The position numbers and the translations under genes were made by a program. The notes beneath the pieces are model-generated. The model did not search any database, was not told the DNA's origin, and saw only the letters and a program-made list of their open reading frames with translations. From Polytrichum commune (taxonomy: Eukaryota; Streptophyta; Polytrichopsida; Polytrichales; Polytrichaceae), in contig OX485803.1 of NCBI GenBank assembly GCA_950295325.1, forward strand, positions 16,928,001 to 16,992,000: a stretch of DNA of 64,000 nucleotides, written 5' to 3'. This document shows, piece by piece, positions 11,046-24,620 of this stretch (position 1 is its first letter; the number at the start of each line of letters is the position of its first letter).

Positions 11046-13080
11046 TAGTGTAGTTACATGGAGAGGGGGGGAAAAACTTGGAATTTGGAACTTAAATACT
11101 TCGTGCGACGATCAACGAAATGAAACTCTAAAGGATGCTTAGAACATGAACCCATCTATTGGTGGCACTTCACAGCATAAGAAGTAACATGGTTGGTGTC
11201 GACGTAAAGTATTAAGAGAAGTTTGTGAATAAGGAAAAATGGACTTCTATCACTACAAAGAAGCTCCGGGGATTGCAGCACATGAAAATATCACAACATA
11301 TGAGGAGGGATTGCATGACTACAACCGACACTAAATAATAACAATCAAGCTAAAGAGACGACGACTACGGCACATGAAGAGCTCCAATACATAAAGAATG
11401 TTCAATACAAAGGGGCTAAAAGATTAAGAGTAGCATTTGAGTTGGTAGGAACCCCTTGAAAGGATGTCACTAACGAAGGGATCCACCTCAACAAAAAAGC
11501 CCTTTGGGTGAGATTGGAGGTTCCATCATTGAAACCACAAGGTACGGGAACTTCAATAAGAACTCTACAACACCATGAACAGATAAAGCCATCGACAAAA
11601 GCTTGAAGGAGAATGATAAGTGATCATTGAGGAGAATATGTAGATAGTCATCTTGGTCCAAACGACGCTCTTAGTCACCATAATATGGTCAATCCTAGGG
11701 TTATAAGCAAACTACAATGTCCTTATTTTGAAGTCACACTTCAATTTTTACAACCCGTTGATAAGTTACAAAAAATCGTACACTTAATGGTCTTTACATC
11801 ATATTAAATGAAACTTATGTATATGATATGACATTAATAAAAATACATTTTGAGAGAAAAATACTATCTTACCAAAGGTTTTTATTGTATAGGAGTTTTT
11901 TTGTGTTAGTTACATATCCGGGGTCACAATCCCTATTTTTAAACATGTATGTAGACTTATTATTTTCAACTTGTGTTGTAAAAACATTCTCTTCAGAATT
12001 TATGAGTATGGTTTAAATTAATGTAATTGATGTATGGAGACATTCATGAGGGCATATTTGAAAGCTCAAGGTTTGTCATATGCCCACCAACAACATAAAA
12101 CGACGAAGTCCTAAATAGCTTCATAAATATGTCTTTTCATATGTTCTTTTCATAAAAATTATATTTTCATGCAAAACATGGTTCCAACTAGTCACTCTTT
12201 TTTTTCCCTTAACATTCTACATCAATTCTATACAACAATGATGTCGACATTAAGACGTATGTGGTGGATAGGGCATTTGGTTTGGGTACATCCATAACAA
12301 ATAGGGTTTAGGTCTCCAATATGTGGTTGATAGGGTTTTGGGCATGTAAAGAGTTCATCCACCTACAACATGCTTGAACCATGGAAGTATTTAAAGGAAC
12401 CCCAATATTTGTCAAAAAAAGGACACTCTAGCTTACTTCACCCCTAGAAACAAGTAGAGGTAGTTGAGCTCTACATCAAGTTCAATGAGGATCATGATGA
12501 TCATGATGATCAAATCATGTTTGTACAAAAGTGAGCATTACAACAAGCAAGGGAAGGGGAGGATCACAACAGAGGTGACAATGCAAGGAGACTTGCACGA
12601 GATCAACACGCAATGCACCGCACTTGACCTACCATTCACTAAAACACACTACACCTTATTTTGCTTCACTGGACCAGACCTTGAACCTGGCTTAACCATA
12701 GTGCATCACAACACAACACACCAACCGCATTGCTTGGATCCACACATAGATTGATCGCAACAAACCTTGAATGTGCTCAAAGGTAGCACTTGGATCCACT
12801 CTCAGCCACAACATACCTCCCCTTTGCACAATCCCGTGGGCTTGGATGCAGTGTCATGGGCCTGGGACCGAACTAGAACCCCTCAAAACATAGGAAAGTG
12901 CACAAGACTAATTTGATTTTGCTTCTAATATTAGTTAGATCCGATGAATGTGACAAACCTTTGTCCACCCCATGTTGGATCAAAGTAATCTTCTTCATAC
13001 CTTAAGTTCAATAATTAACATATGATTCTATCATCCACAAATTTGTGGATTTGCTTTAGCTAAGAATAAGTTTTGTCTAC
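11046..13080. other. no gene seen
   Basis: Purine-rich DNA around 11.1-11.6 kb, then AT-rich DNA. The 96-codon plus frame at 12464-12754 starts with a short ATGATGATCATGATGAT run and has no recognisable domain, so I regard it as chance. Confidence 0.5.
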
Positions 13081-13084
13081 ATAT

Positions 13085-13770
13085 TACGAGATCACACTTG
13101 TGGTTAATTTTTAAGTGGGGCAATATCCTAGATACTATATGCAACAACAACCACCTCATTGACATGTGTGGAACCTTCTACCACCAAGATAAAGAGACGA
13201 GGTGCCAACATGCAACCTTGTTGTACACCCCGCATGCTTGGTTTGGCTATAAAGATTCACAATGGCACCCAAAGGTTGTATTAAACATGCCAACAAAACT
13301 AACATGCATACCCGACTTAACCTTGACTCAAGAAAAAACCTCCACGCCACTTTGTTGTAAGCCTTGGCAATATCCAATTTGAAGAAAAGACAATACTCTT
13401 TGGAGTCCTATGCTCATACAATGTTTCATGAGCCAAGAAAGCATTATCTAGAATGTATCTCAAAAGTAGGAAGGCAGATGAGTGTATGTCCACCACCTTC
13501 ATTAGAAGTGGTTGCATTTTGTTCTCCAATACCTTTGCAAATATATTGTAAACGAGTAACATAATTGACATTTAGTTGGTGATGCCTTTTTTTATCTCCA
13601 CTTTTTGGAGCAAGGCATTCAATTAACCTTACCCAATCTAGGCACCTTGTATTTTGCCATAGCCACCCACATTGTGGACACATGTCCTGGTGTGAACTTC
13701 TTCTCCTAAATTCATGTAGGATGTACACAACAACTTCTATTGAATATGAATGACCAACTCATCAATAACA
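13085..13770 (-). pseudogene. L1-type LINE reverse transcriptase relic
   Basis: On the minus strand three adjacent frames spell out plant-L1-like RT motifs in the correct order. These are YNIFAKVLENKMQPLL with HSSAFLLLRYILDNAF and HETLYEH, then DIAKAYNKVAWRFF (the motif A region, with Asp replaced by Asn), then GVQQGCMLAPRLFI (the motif B region). Frameshifts separate the blocks, so it is dead. This RT is of a different clade from the LINE at 42.8-56.2 kb, whose motif A is YIDFKNAFGSID and motif B QGDTLSP. Upstream minus-strand sequence to about 14.47 kb looks weakly coding (for example ANMLLMSW near 13.76 kb) and may be the linker or endonuclease part of the same relic, but I could not assign motifs there. 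Confidence 0.75.
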
Positions 13771-14573
13771 TGTTGGCAATAAGTTCATCAGTGACAACAA
13801 GCCTTGCTAAAATGATTTATAATAAAACTCTATGTTGATTGCTTCCATCTCATGTCTTTCCAAAGTGAGAGTCCAATCATCTTTATGCAATTGAGAATTG
13901 ATGTGACTTAGGGGTTTCTCTATGTTAGCAATAAGAAAGGCTTGGAGAGCATGTCCCTTGCTTCCAACCAGCAAAATTGTGAACTCGCACGACTTCCTAC
14001 AATGTTGACTTGCTCCCTAGCATCTAGTGCCTATGTCTAGCACAAACCCAATTGCATTGAGCTATGTCAATAGAATGGCGCTTCCTTGATCGAGGTGGAA
14101 TTCTTTTATTTTGCCCCAAATTAAAACACTTCAATGAAACAAATAGTTGATCACCAAGAAGGATCATTGTCAATCTTCTTTGAAATGGGATGTGCCAAAC
14201 TTATGTTTTTATTGAGTTGCAAAGAGAAAATGACCCATCATGATTTGAGGTGAATTTTGTTAAATACTTCGAACCAAATATGTTTTCCCCTCCTTCATGG
14301 CAGTTGTCATTGGTGTTAACCAAGTTTCTGGTATTTTCTTCAATTGGAATATCCACCATAATCTTTCAACCTATGCAGAGAGCAGGCTTTTTTTCATGCA
14401 TGTGCCACATGCAAGCAAACGGGTTTTCTTGAACTCTGTTTGCTTTATGAAGTTATATCAAGTAAATTTCCTAATATCGAATGAAGTTGTATAGGAGATA
14501 GTGAATGGACATTGCATGTCAATGTAAATTATGTTGACACACCTTTTTCTTCCTAAGTAATTTCTCAATAGTA

Positions 14574-14603
14574 ACCCACACTAAATACCATATTAGTGTG
14601 GGT
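14574..14603. repeat. small hairpin
   Basis: ACCCACACTAA (14574-14584) and TTAGTGTGGGT (14593-14603) are perfect 11-bp inverted arms. TATTAGTGTG-type text recurs at MITE ends in this window. Confidence 0.55.
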
Positions 14604-14609
14604 CTCGAA

Positions 14610-16035
14610 TCACTCTAAGCTTCATGCTTGCTATCACTAATAATTGTGGATTTAAGGTTGTAATGGTCTCTCTTTTGAACTATTGCCACTCTTTGAACTA
14701 GGTTGCCTTTTCTTTTTGTTTATGTGCAAATGCAGTCCATCCCTCAAGCATGAATTTCTTAGCCCCTAACTTCCCAAGTAGCCCATTTTGGGTTGATGAA
14801 TGACTTCTTCTTTACATTAACCCCACCTAACTCATACACATGCAGTTAAAACAATTAGAAACAATCAGTCAACATGGATATCTACCCATAGACACATGAG
14901 CCGTGCAATTTGGAGATGGTTAGAATGTGTAAAAATGTCAAAGTGGGAAGTGGTCATGTTTTTGTTGTGTTAGGAGCTCATGTGAGGGTGTTGACTTCAA
15001 ACAATGATTGTCAGTCCAATGCAAACTTTGCATGAACATTGATGGTGTTTATTTTGGTAGAAGTGATTTTTTTTTATAAAAATCTTGATGTCTATGTAAA
15101 ATGGCCTTTGTGCTAACATCAATCATTTAGTTTAACATTTGGACTCTCTCTAATTTTTAGGATTTCTTTGCATATATGTGGTTAGAAATATGGATAATTT
15201 ACCACTCCAAATGCAAGGTAGCTAGCCTATTGTGGTTTGCACATTTTGGCATGAGCAATTATGGAGGTGCTCAGCTATTGAGTTGTTTCATCTAGTGAGT
15301 CACACAAGCATTCCGCTCATTTTCTAGGTTAATTTGATTGGTCAAAGGTCCTTTTTTTGGGGGGGGGGGGAATAAAAACATGATATTGTCTTGTGCATTC
15401 CTTCCTCCAATTGTTATAATCAAAAAATCTAAAGGATTATTCATGCTCATTTATTCCCTCAACATAACTCATCTCCCATGTTTGAATATCCCGCAATAAA
15501 TCTCATTTTAACCTCAAAACTTGTCCATGAAATTTCCGCAACCAACATTGAGTGACATGCACTCAAAACAACTATTTCCTAGGCCTTTGTTGTAATATAT
15601 TATGGGCTAGAAATAGTGTGCATCCACAATAATATGCCCAATGTTTTTAGTGTCAATTTCCCCAATCACAATGTAAACCACATTAGTTACCAATAACAAT
15701 GTAGGGTAGCCAACTCAAACCCAACCAGTTCAAAAGTATAGCATATATGTGGGTTTAGGTAAGAATAAAAGAAAAATTATCCACGTAGAGAAATAGAAAC
15801 AAGAAGCATGTCATTATTTTTATAAAATTATCAAAACTACCAAATTAATATGGATTTTTGAAGTGAATCATCTATTTGATCGATCGATTAAATAACCAAG
15901 AATGCTTGATTCCCATAATCAATTATTATGGCACCTAAACATGCTTGCAATCTAAACCTAGTTGTCAACTTAACCCTTGACATCTGGCTAAGTTGAATTT
16001 TGGCCATTACATATGAACTATGATCATAAATTGAT
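14610..16035. other. no gene seen
   Basis: AT-rich DNA with a G-run near 15358-15370. No coding or structured features were recognised. Confidence 0.5.
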
Positions 16036-16039
16036 ATTG

Positions 16040-16150
16040 TGTTGCACTGTCCAGGGAGAACTGTCAGTTAGTTACAGATGCACCGGTTGAGTTTGAAAAA
16101 TAATCGGTTGAATTACCAATCATTTTAGAGGAATCTATAAAAAATACCTC
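16040..16150 (-). repeat. dispersed CCGGTT-type repeat, partial copy
   Basis: On the plus strand it reads GTTAGTTACAGATGCACCGG, then GGTTGAGTTTGAAAAATAAT, then TTTTAGAGGAATCTATAA. This is the reverse complement of the repeat at 7780-7920 (ATAAATTCCTCTAAAATGAT...CAACCGGTTATTCCTCAAAC). Confidence 0.6.
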
Positions 16151-19100
16151 AAATGGATGAAAACAAGAAAATGGTAGAACCATGAGGCTCTGTCCTTTAT
16201 TATGAAAGACTATAATTGTAGTTATCCACTTTGCTCATGCCAATTCATGACTATTCACTATACCAAACCTTTCTTGGATTTTGTGCACCTTCTTCTCAAA
16301 TACAGGTCAAGGATTGAAGCTACTCAATTATCACCCAAGAATTTTAAAATAAATAATCAAGAACTACCGAAATAACTATAGTTAACTAGATTTCTTTCAA
16401 TGCATTTTAGGGAGCACTTATATATATATAAACTATAGTTAACATCCACATTACATAAAGTGGACCAAAAATAATAAGAACAAGTAACGTCCAAGTGTGA
16501 ACACAAAGTGGTTAGGAAATTTGCTCTTGAAACGAAGAAGTTGATGCATAGTCTCTGTCCTATAGACAGAGCCAACAAAACTAGGAGATGTCAACATGTA
16601 ATTAGATCTAGAATGACTGGGATCTTGACCACCTACGCTCAAAAACTCCCCGGCATGGAAATAGGTTGACCTAAGATGCGAAAAATGTGTTGGTGGTCGG
16701 GAATGGGTCGTCGGTACATTGCATCCACCACTTGGAAAGATGTATATATAGGAGTATAACTGGAGAGCGTCCCCTATCCTAATTAACTTCCCTGAGGCGG
16801 TCACCTATTCCTAGGAATAACAAGTAGCCTGTCGATTGTAAGAAAGGATTCCTTCCTTGTTGTCAACAGACACAAATTTCCTCCTACGTAACAACACCAC
16901 AGTAGTACTCCAATCAATCAGTTAGCACTAAGTACATCTCCCACATGAGCATGCCTCTTATTCAATGCACAAAACAACAACCTCCATTTCAGGCCTTTAA
17001 GTACGACCAATTATATATGAATGCAGTGAGGGCGGCCTGACTTACACTTACGCCACGGAATGTGTAGCTAGCCATGTTGTAAGTTAACTTATGTCCTCTC
17101 GTCTCCTCTCTCTCCCTCTCTCCCTGCTCCATTTCTAGGGTGCCTAGCTAGCTAGCTAGCTCCTGGAGGGAGTCGATCCAAAAGCCGCATTAGATGTGGA
17201 GCCGTCGGGAATCTACTCCATAAATTTAAGCATAAGCTCTCATTCAATGGGAATTGCCAGCAAACAAACACCCATCCGGAATGTATATAACTTATGTGTG
17301 CAGGCTGGGAATGATGCCCGCCCTTGCTTGTGGATCACCATGCATGCAACTCCACTCCTGCTGTGTGTTCATGTCCGATTTCACAACCTCTTTGGCAGTT
17401 GTTGGTGGAAAAAGCGAAATCTACATTGATCGATTATAGCGTTGCGTAATCCCAAATAGGAAGTGCCACTAACTGCCATAAACGGTGGACGTGCAAAGCG
17501 GAAACAATTGTGAAACACACCAAAAAAAAAACACATTTTTTCATAAATATGAAAGAATCGAGGGAAATTTTTTTAAAAAAATTCCAGCTCTATTCCCATG
17601 GTTCCTACACCTCAAAAGACCAAACAAAGCTTAAAGCGCTTAGGTCCAAAGCCTCGAGCCCACACTGAGAAAGTGCGTGAAAATATGCCGTTCGTTCATT
17701 TAACAAAGCAACCCAAACTAGGGGTTGGGGTGAACCAGCGTGTACGTACACTGGTTTCTTGGAGACAAGGGTTTAGGCATCCAGCAAGGAACAGGTGTAT
17801 GGGTTGGTTGGTTCGCCCAAATCCCAAACCAGGTAGCATGTAGCATGAATGTTGTAATATTTCACATCGATTTTGACACAAACAGTAGTTCGAAGACCCA
17901 AAATTAGCCGCATGAGGCCCATGTGAGATTAAGTTAACTGCGACCCTCTAGGGGTTTGGGAGGGGGGGGGGAGGGCGTGTTTTTGATATGGATGGGTGGA
18001 GGAGAGGTACACTTGTATGCAGCATTTGCCTTTGGCTTGGGCACCCCTTGGGCTTCGTGGTGTCTAGGTAAACTCTGTTGTCCATTGCAGATGAAGAAGT
18101 TTCACACCGGTTATCCCAATTACAATTAGTACATGTTACTGGTCATAGCTACGCAATGCTATACCTATCAAAACGAGAATGTAATATTTTACCAAGCAAA
18201 GCCGTTCATGTTCTATAATGTCCGAACGACTTATTGAACTTAAAAGTCCAGCAATCAATATAGGTAATCCATGACCCCGTATAAGGACAGACCCATTCAT
18301 ATTGCATCATATATTGCATCATTCGGAGTCATGGGGATCTCCGAACCACATTTACTACTACAACCAAAAAAAAAAAAACGTGCCAATGTTATACATTGAA
18401 TAAGTTGAATGGTACGCTACATTTTTCACCTTCCCAATGAACAAGTTTACAGAGACATAGATTCCCTAGTATTCTCCCTCCCGCCGTTAGTTACGAGGAC
18501 CCTTTGTAAAATCCATGGTTTCTGTTTGAATCGACTTGTTTACCGGAGTCGAACACCCCCCGATTTAATGCCACTTTGATGTGTGCATTTAGATTGCCTT
18601 CCTGAATAGGTTGCCTCTTCACCCATACAAAATCACCTCGGGTCAAAAGCAGATCACAAAAACTCTAGCCTCGTTCATTCGTCCATGTAACAATCACAAT
18701 AACCTATATTAGGGTAAAGTGTATTTGGTGATTGTGGTGATAAATAGTGTGGAGTGTGAATGCATTAGCATTGGGCGATTGCACATAAGCAGTGTAGCAG
18801 GATTCGATGAGAATTAATAAACAAGAGAGTGGAGAGGGCAGGCAGACACACGATCGGAAGTGCACCATGGCAGTGATGGCCATGAACCCAAATCCATGTG
18901 CATGTGTGCCTTTGGACAAGAACGAGTTGCTGGAATGACACCCATGGCAGTGTGTTAGGTACAATCACACTTATATTGAATTAGAAGCGCCAAGGGAGGG
19001 AGAGCGAGAGCGAGAATATTCCCTCCTTCAATACCTCCTCCCGTAACCCTCATAAAGATTCCACTACTTCTCCATTTATGTGTGTATGCTCGCAATGCCG

Positions 19101-20268
19101 CCACCACCGTATGGATATTTATGGGAAGTGTTATGTGGGAAGTCTTTTGAATTTCCCAGCAGGCCCAGCTGTTCATGGAGACCCTCTCCTTATAAGGTAG
19201 AAATACCATGACCCATGGAAATAAGGTGATTCGCATTGACGATATGGTCTTAGAGTCATGAGAGGAGATGGTTTTCCAAGATAGATGAGAAGGATCCACA
19301 AAGAATGCAAGTTGTTTCATTTTTTTTGTTTGTATAATTTTTTTATAATTTTTCAAAGTGGAAAGTTGTGAAATACCCTACTCGTTCATTACATTCTTCC
19401 TATACCGAACACAATAATCCGCATTTCCATACAGAACATCACCTAAATCGGTTACCTCACGAGTACATTAAAACTTGACTCCCATTGGTTACACTAAGTG
19501 TACATGCATTGAAGTTGTCACCTCGCCATGATCGGTTTCAGAAATGGTACTTGACTATTACGACGGCGGTCTAGTGCATAGGTAGAGGATAGTTAACCGG
19601 TTTTGGGTATATCTACCTTAGACCTATGGAAAAAAGGCACATATTTGCAAGCACTTTGAGAAAACTTGAGCATACATGCAAATATTGAACCAACACAAAC
19701 CAAAATTATGTGAATGAAATATATATAAGGAGTCTAGATCCACAAAAACAATATGGATTTTTGTTGGACCCATAATGAATATTGAAGTTAAGGAGTATGC
19801 GGGCCTATCGTAATCACATAAGTGTCTTTAACACCATCATCCTCATAATTTCATATCACAAGTTGGTTTTCTTCTTATTTCAACTTAAAATTGACATGCT
19901 TAGGGTGAGTCCACCAAAAATTGGGCCAGAGCTTGTAGATGCAAGCTTTGGCGAGGCCGGTGATCCAGGTTGTCTATTGACTAGAGAACCTGTGTGCAAT
20001 GATACCTACCAAATTTAATAAATAATCATGGTTTTAGGGAACATATTCTAAAATCGGTACTTGTATTTCTCAAAAATTTCAATTATAAAGTGCTTGCGTT
20101 TTGATAGAACAAGTGTGAAGGGACCCTATTATCATGGGTACTTTCAAAAACTATCAATACATTGCCATATTTTTATTATAACAATGCACACCAATACATG
20201 TCACTTACTGAAATTCTCAAACATGCGGTTGAACACAACACTTGGAATATTACTCACACTCAAGTAGT
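16151..20268. other. no gene seen; simple repeats and one dispersed repeat
   Basis: The stretch includes a (TA)n patch near 16420, (CTAG)n at about 17147-17161, a G-run near 17963, an A-run near 18367 and one copy of a dispersed repeat at about 17718-17830. Many short open frames exist on both strands without recognisable domains. Confidence 0.45.
17718..17830 (+). repeat. dispersed AACCAGC...GGGTTTAGGCATCC repeat, copy 1
   Basis: The segment runs from GGTTGGGGTGAACCAGC through GACAAGGGTTTAGGCATCCA to GGTTCGCCCAAATC. Copies 2 and 3 lie at 61525-61625 and 62285-62375. It is non-coding. It could be part of a SINE, but no A/B-box pair was found with confidence. Confidence 0.55.
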
Positions 20269-20600
20269 TGCATGAACTCATTATAGGAGTACATTGGAGA
20301 GTGAATGAACTTATCACTATTGTAATCCACCTTGCACAAAATCCTAAACATAATAAAGATGGTTGCAATACACCCATTTCCCTTTCCTTTCCAATGACTG
20401 AGATGACAATTTTGTGCAGTTAGGGCATGTGCAAAGCGGTATGTCACCAATTGAGACACGGTATGGAATGTCCTCCTTGGAGGTGATGTTGATTAACACT
20501 CCAAATCCTGGATATGGAATGGCAGTTACTTTGACTAAATAATAATTGTCCACAAGCTCGGCGCTCTCCCATTTGATGTTGGAATCACAAGTGAAGAGCT
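20269..20600 (-). pseudogene. second SWIM zinc-finger gene fragment
   Basis: The minus-strand translation contains DNYYLVKVTAIPYPGFG, then CTCPNCTKLSS, then WVYCNHLYY, followed after a stop by ILCKVDYNSDKF and NEFMQLLE. The CxC and CxH pairs fit a SWIM finger. The order and many residues match the relic at 2.16-2.50 kb, so the two are members of one repeated family. Only the C-terminal part is present and it is interrupted by a stop just after the finger. Confidence 0.6.
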
Positions 20601-20879
20601 ATACTCTAATATAACAAAAGAGAAGTAAGATCTTGAACGATTGTATGATACTATAATGAATGCTTCTAGACTATCATATATCTTCTCGTTCATAGAGAAA
20701 GCAATTCCATGAAAGGTTTAGGGTTTACGATAGTCCAGGGCTTGAGCAATAGACTTCACGGGTGGACTTCAAGATTTGAAAATTTCAAGCAAGAAGGACT
20801 AATATGGGTGGTTGGAATGTGGGGTTTAAATTTGCGCTTGAGCAATCCATGCTTTGAAATCCGTGTCTCCAAGGCTAAA

Positions 20880-21740
20880 AAGACCATTTGGGGGGAAGGG
20901 GGTTCTCGACAACTCCTTGAAATATGTATCTTGTATACACGATACTTATTTCAAGCAAACTTATGATCCCCCCCCCCCCCCAAAAAAAAAGGTTTTGTTT
21001 TCACAATGGATGTAGTTCCTTTCACCCAAGTTGAAAAGAACATCAAGTGGGGGATCAAAGGAGTTCTTGAAATGTGTATCTCATATTCAAGTCAAGCTTT
21101 CAATTGAATTATTTTTTAAATAATTTTCCCCCCAATGGTCGTTGATGCCTTTACCCAAGCTAACCTGATCATCTAGAGGGACCAAAAAAGTTCTTAAATG
21201 GGAATCTTGTATATGAGATACTCATTTCAAGCAAGATGCATCACGGAACATCGTGATCAGCATAAGGCCAACGGGCTCACATTTATGCCGGTATTTAAAT
21301 ACAGGCGTAATTTTTTCTTTCAAGCAAGCTTTTGATCCCCCCCCCCCTTTCTAATTTTTTTTTTGCATTCCAATGGTTGTCATGACCTTCACCCAAGTTG
21401 AAATGAGCATCCATGCAGGGAATCAAACATTTTCTTGAAATGGGTATCTCACATACAAGATACTCATTTCAAGCAAACTTCTGATGCACCCCTTAGGTTT
21501 TTTTTCCCAAAGGTTGTAGTTGCATTCACCCAAGATTGGGAAAAACATCTAGGGGGGTCAAACATTTTCTTGAAATAAATAACTCGTATACAAGATACTC
21601 ATTTCAAGCAAGTTTTTAATCCCCCCCCCCCCAAATTTTTTTCTTCCAATGGATGTCGTTGCCTTCACTCAAGTTGAATCAAGCATTTTGGGGGGGGGGG
21701 GGGTCAGAAAAATTCTTGATGAAATGGGTATGCTATTGGA
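20880..21740. repeat. tandem repeat with a palindrome in each unit
   Basis: About five diverged units of roughly 120-250 bp. Each has a palindrome of the form CTTGAAATG-GTATCT...AGATACTCATTTCAAG (clear at 20916-20955, 21193-21231, 21433-21473 and 21570-21608; degenerate at 21066). A C-run, an AT-rich part, then TTCACCCAAGTTGAA and often a G-run follow. One unit carries an extra segment near 21241-21320. The poly-C and poly-G tracts make each unit potentially self-complementary. There is no coding capacity. Confidence 0.75.
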
Positions 21741-21849
21741 TGACATGCACAATGTTAATGGGTGAATTCATGTCTTTTCAATTGGGTGGAACCTTATTTT
21801 TCAACTTGTCCTTGTTATTTAATTTATATTGTATGTCTAAATTCTAGTT

Positions 21850-24620
21850 GGTGTGTCATCCCCAAATCAACAAAGAGTGATCATGTAAAATCCAACATTG
21901 TCCACAAATTGCATCAAATACGCAATTTTGGAACACTCAAAATGAGTGATTTCAAAGACCTTGTACCCGTTGATGACTACCAAAAAAGTACATCTATATA
22001 TGAACTTGGTACCCTTTAATCATAGTTGCCTTCATTGCTTTCCTCTATAAGATATTCTTTTATTTAGGAAATATGTGTGTATTGATTGGGTGTAGACCTT
22101 GCATATGTTTGTGTTCTTGAAATTTGATTATGGGTTGTAGCGTGATGTTGTTGTAGCAATTGATGAGGCTATCCGATTCTACACTGAAAATATTGTTATG
22201 GACAAGTGAACATTAACATGTTTGTTGGGGGTATGGGCAGTGCAAATGTAAATGCCACTCGCTCCATTCTCACCAAGAAATTTGAGAAGCTACTCTTTGT
22301 TGCAAATCCAACACAAGGCAATGAACTTTTCAGTGAGGTAAGTTCACATTTTATTTTATTTTTTCAATTTTGTCAATGTAATTGCACTCTGTTTCATCTT
22401 AAATGGTTAATTATCTAGGTGAATATACATTGGAGTACAAATATGAAGCCGCAAATGTCTTCAAAGGATGTCCAGAAAATTGGAACTTTTGCATTGCAAT
22501 TAGAGTTCAAGTTGCGATGGTTGAAGTGGTAGAATTTAAGTCTAATAACTCAACCCTCAATTCATTTTCCACCACCAAATTTGGAGGAGAAATCTCTCAA
22601 GTATTTTCTCATATATGCTTCACTGTGGACTTAGGTTTAATCAATATCTTTTGTGTCAAGTATATTGGGTTTTTTTTTTTGTTTTTATTGAAACATATCT
22701 ACCTTAAGGAATTTCATTCAAGTCATGATATGAATTGGTAGCTGGAAGAAACAATGATCAATGAATTTAGAAATATCAAGAAGGCCCTGGGGCTTATAAA
22801 TAGCGTACATGATGTTTTCCAACCATGCCCATACATGGAGAAATGGCATCTTTTACTTTGGGATAAAGCATGCATGCCTCTTATATGTATTGAACCCCCT
22901 TTCACTAAAGGGTTTAGACTTTGAATGTTCAAATTTGGGAATATTGCTATGAAATGCGTGTTGTATAAGTGAGTTCACGCTATAGTGTTATAATTTAGGT
23001 CTTTAATTATTTATTGTTTGTATATTAAACTTCTTTGCGCCTATTCATTGCTTGTAGATATGTAGACATGGAGTTGCTCACAAGGAATGTCATTGACCCT
23101 TTGAACTGCCCACATTTTTCAACGCTTGAAATGATAGGTCTCACAATTTGCGCATCTATATTGTGACCCAAACACATCCTTGGCAATATAACATACCTCA
23201 TGCTTGTCCTTTGTTTTCTGATCTCCATGGAGGAAGAACTCAAGGCCATTGAGAATTGCCATATTTTGAGGATTCTAGTTGAATCCCAAGTTGTCTCATC
23301 TCAAACTGGTAAAAGGAAGCAATTATTTAAGATTTCATCAACATCAATTCAACCTCCTGCAAATACTCCCACAACTGTAATAAAATTCTCCAACACTCAA
23401 GTGGATTTCAAAACATCCATTATCTCCCCTTTTATCTCCTAGCAGATGCCAAATGTGATATGCCAAGATTTGATTGTGGCCATGAAGGCTATGTTGGAGA
23501 AAACTTCAATTTTCAACATTATCAACACACTTTCTCTTCCAATGTTGACGAAGACAAATGAGTTTGTCAAACAATTAAACATTTGGCCATAATTTGTGAT
23601 TTTTCAAAATTTTCCTCATCACATATACGAAAGTTGAAATTGGAGTGTTGCAAACGTTTATACCTCCTTGTCGTGTGTAACAGTTTGATGGTGTTTGTTC
23701 CGTCTAGATACTCATTTCCACTTCATGGTTTTGAGTTATTGATCAAGGACTTGCCAAAAGGACTCCTTGTCCTGCACTTTTTTTCCTCCTCCCCCTATTG
23801 GTTGGGCCATAATGAAATAAGCATGATAGTACTACCGATGTTGAAGCGATTTTTTAGTTTGCATATTTCTTCCTTCATGATGATGTGTTTATTCTTTTAT
23901 TCATTCCAGAATGTAATGATGTTTGTCAAGATATTCGTACTTATTTAGCCATGTACGACTTCACTTTAGTAAGAGATTGGTGGGGTGTGAATGTCATGAA
24001 GTTGTGCTCGGTATCGATGCTTCTACCAATTCTCAATCCACCGCAATTTCAATTCATTTTGTTTACATTCACTTGATATTTGATAACTTCTACTAATATT
24101 TGTATGTGTTTAAACTTGTATTCGTTAAGGAGATTCTAAATCTTGTTTTTCCGCAGAAAAAATGCGAATGTGAAAATAGCCTTCAACAAAAATATTAAGT
24201 TCAAAAGCAAGGTATATGCATGGGCAAGGATGATGTCTATTTTAACTACAACACTGTGAAAGACCAACTTTGAATGACTACGTTCCTTGGCGGGGCATTC
24301 ATGAAAAGCATCCAACCTTAATCCAAAAGTTTATTGAGGCTTCATATAAGCTTGGAGGGTTGATTTAATGCATAAATACACATGTGATTAAAATAAATTT
24401 GTTTCATTCAGTTTCCTCAATCCATGACTGCCAAAAGAGCAGACACCGTCTTGTTGGTGATGAAGTAGATGGCCTCATTTCAATAAGTATCTTCAACAGT
24501 TTTGGGAGTCTTCATCACAAAATTTGGTGGTAAGTCAATCATCACAACCACCGTCATTGGAGGTTGATGAAGAACCTCCTCGTAGAGTAGCCAAGAAATC
24601 ACGTTTGAGTACATGAGATT
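21850..24620 (+). pseudogene. unrecognised exon-like debris
   Basis: Several segments look like exons with consensus splice sites. The segment 22140-22337 follows GGGTTGTAG, contains VVVAIDEAIRFYTEN and FVGGMGSANVNATRSIL, and ends at GAG/GTAAGT. The segment from 24156 follows TTTTTCCGCAG. Other coding-like pieces contain NVIDPLNCPHFSTLE (about 23080-23130) and YVPWRGIHEKHPTL (about 24280). In-frame stops and frameshifts break almost every piece, and no family was recognised. This could be a decayed multi-exon gene or a transposon with introns. The boundaries are guesses. Confidence 0.3.
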
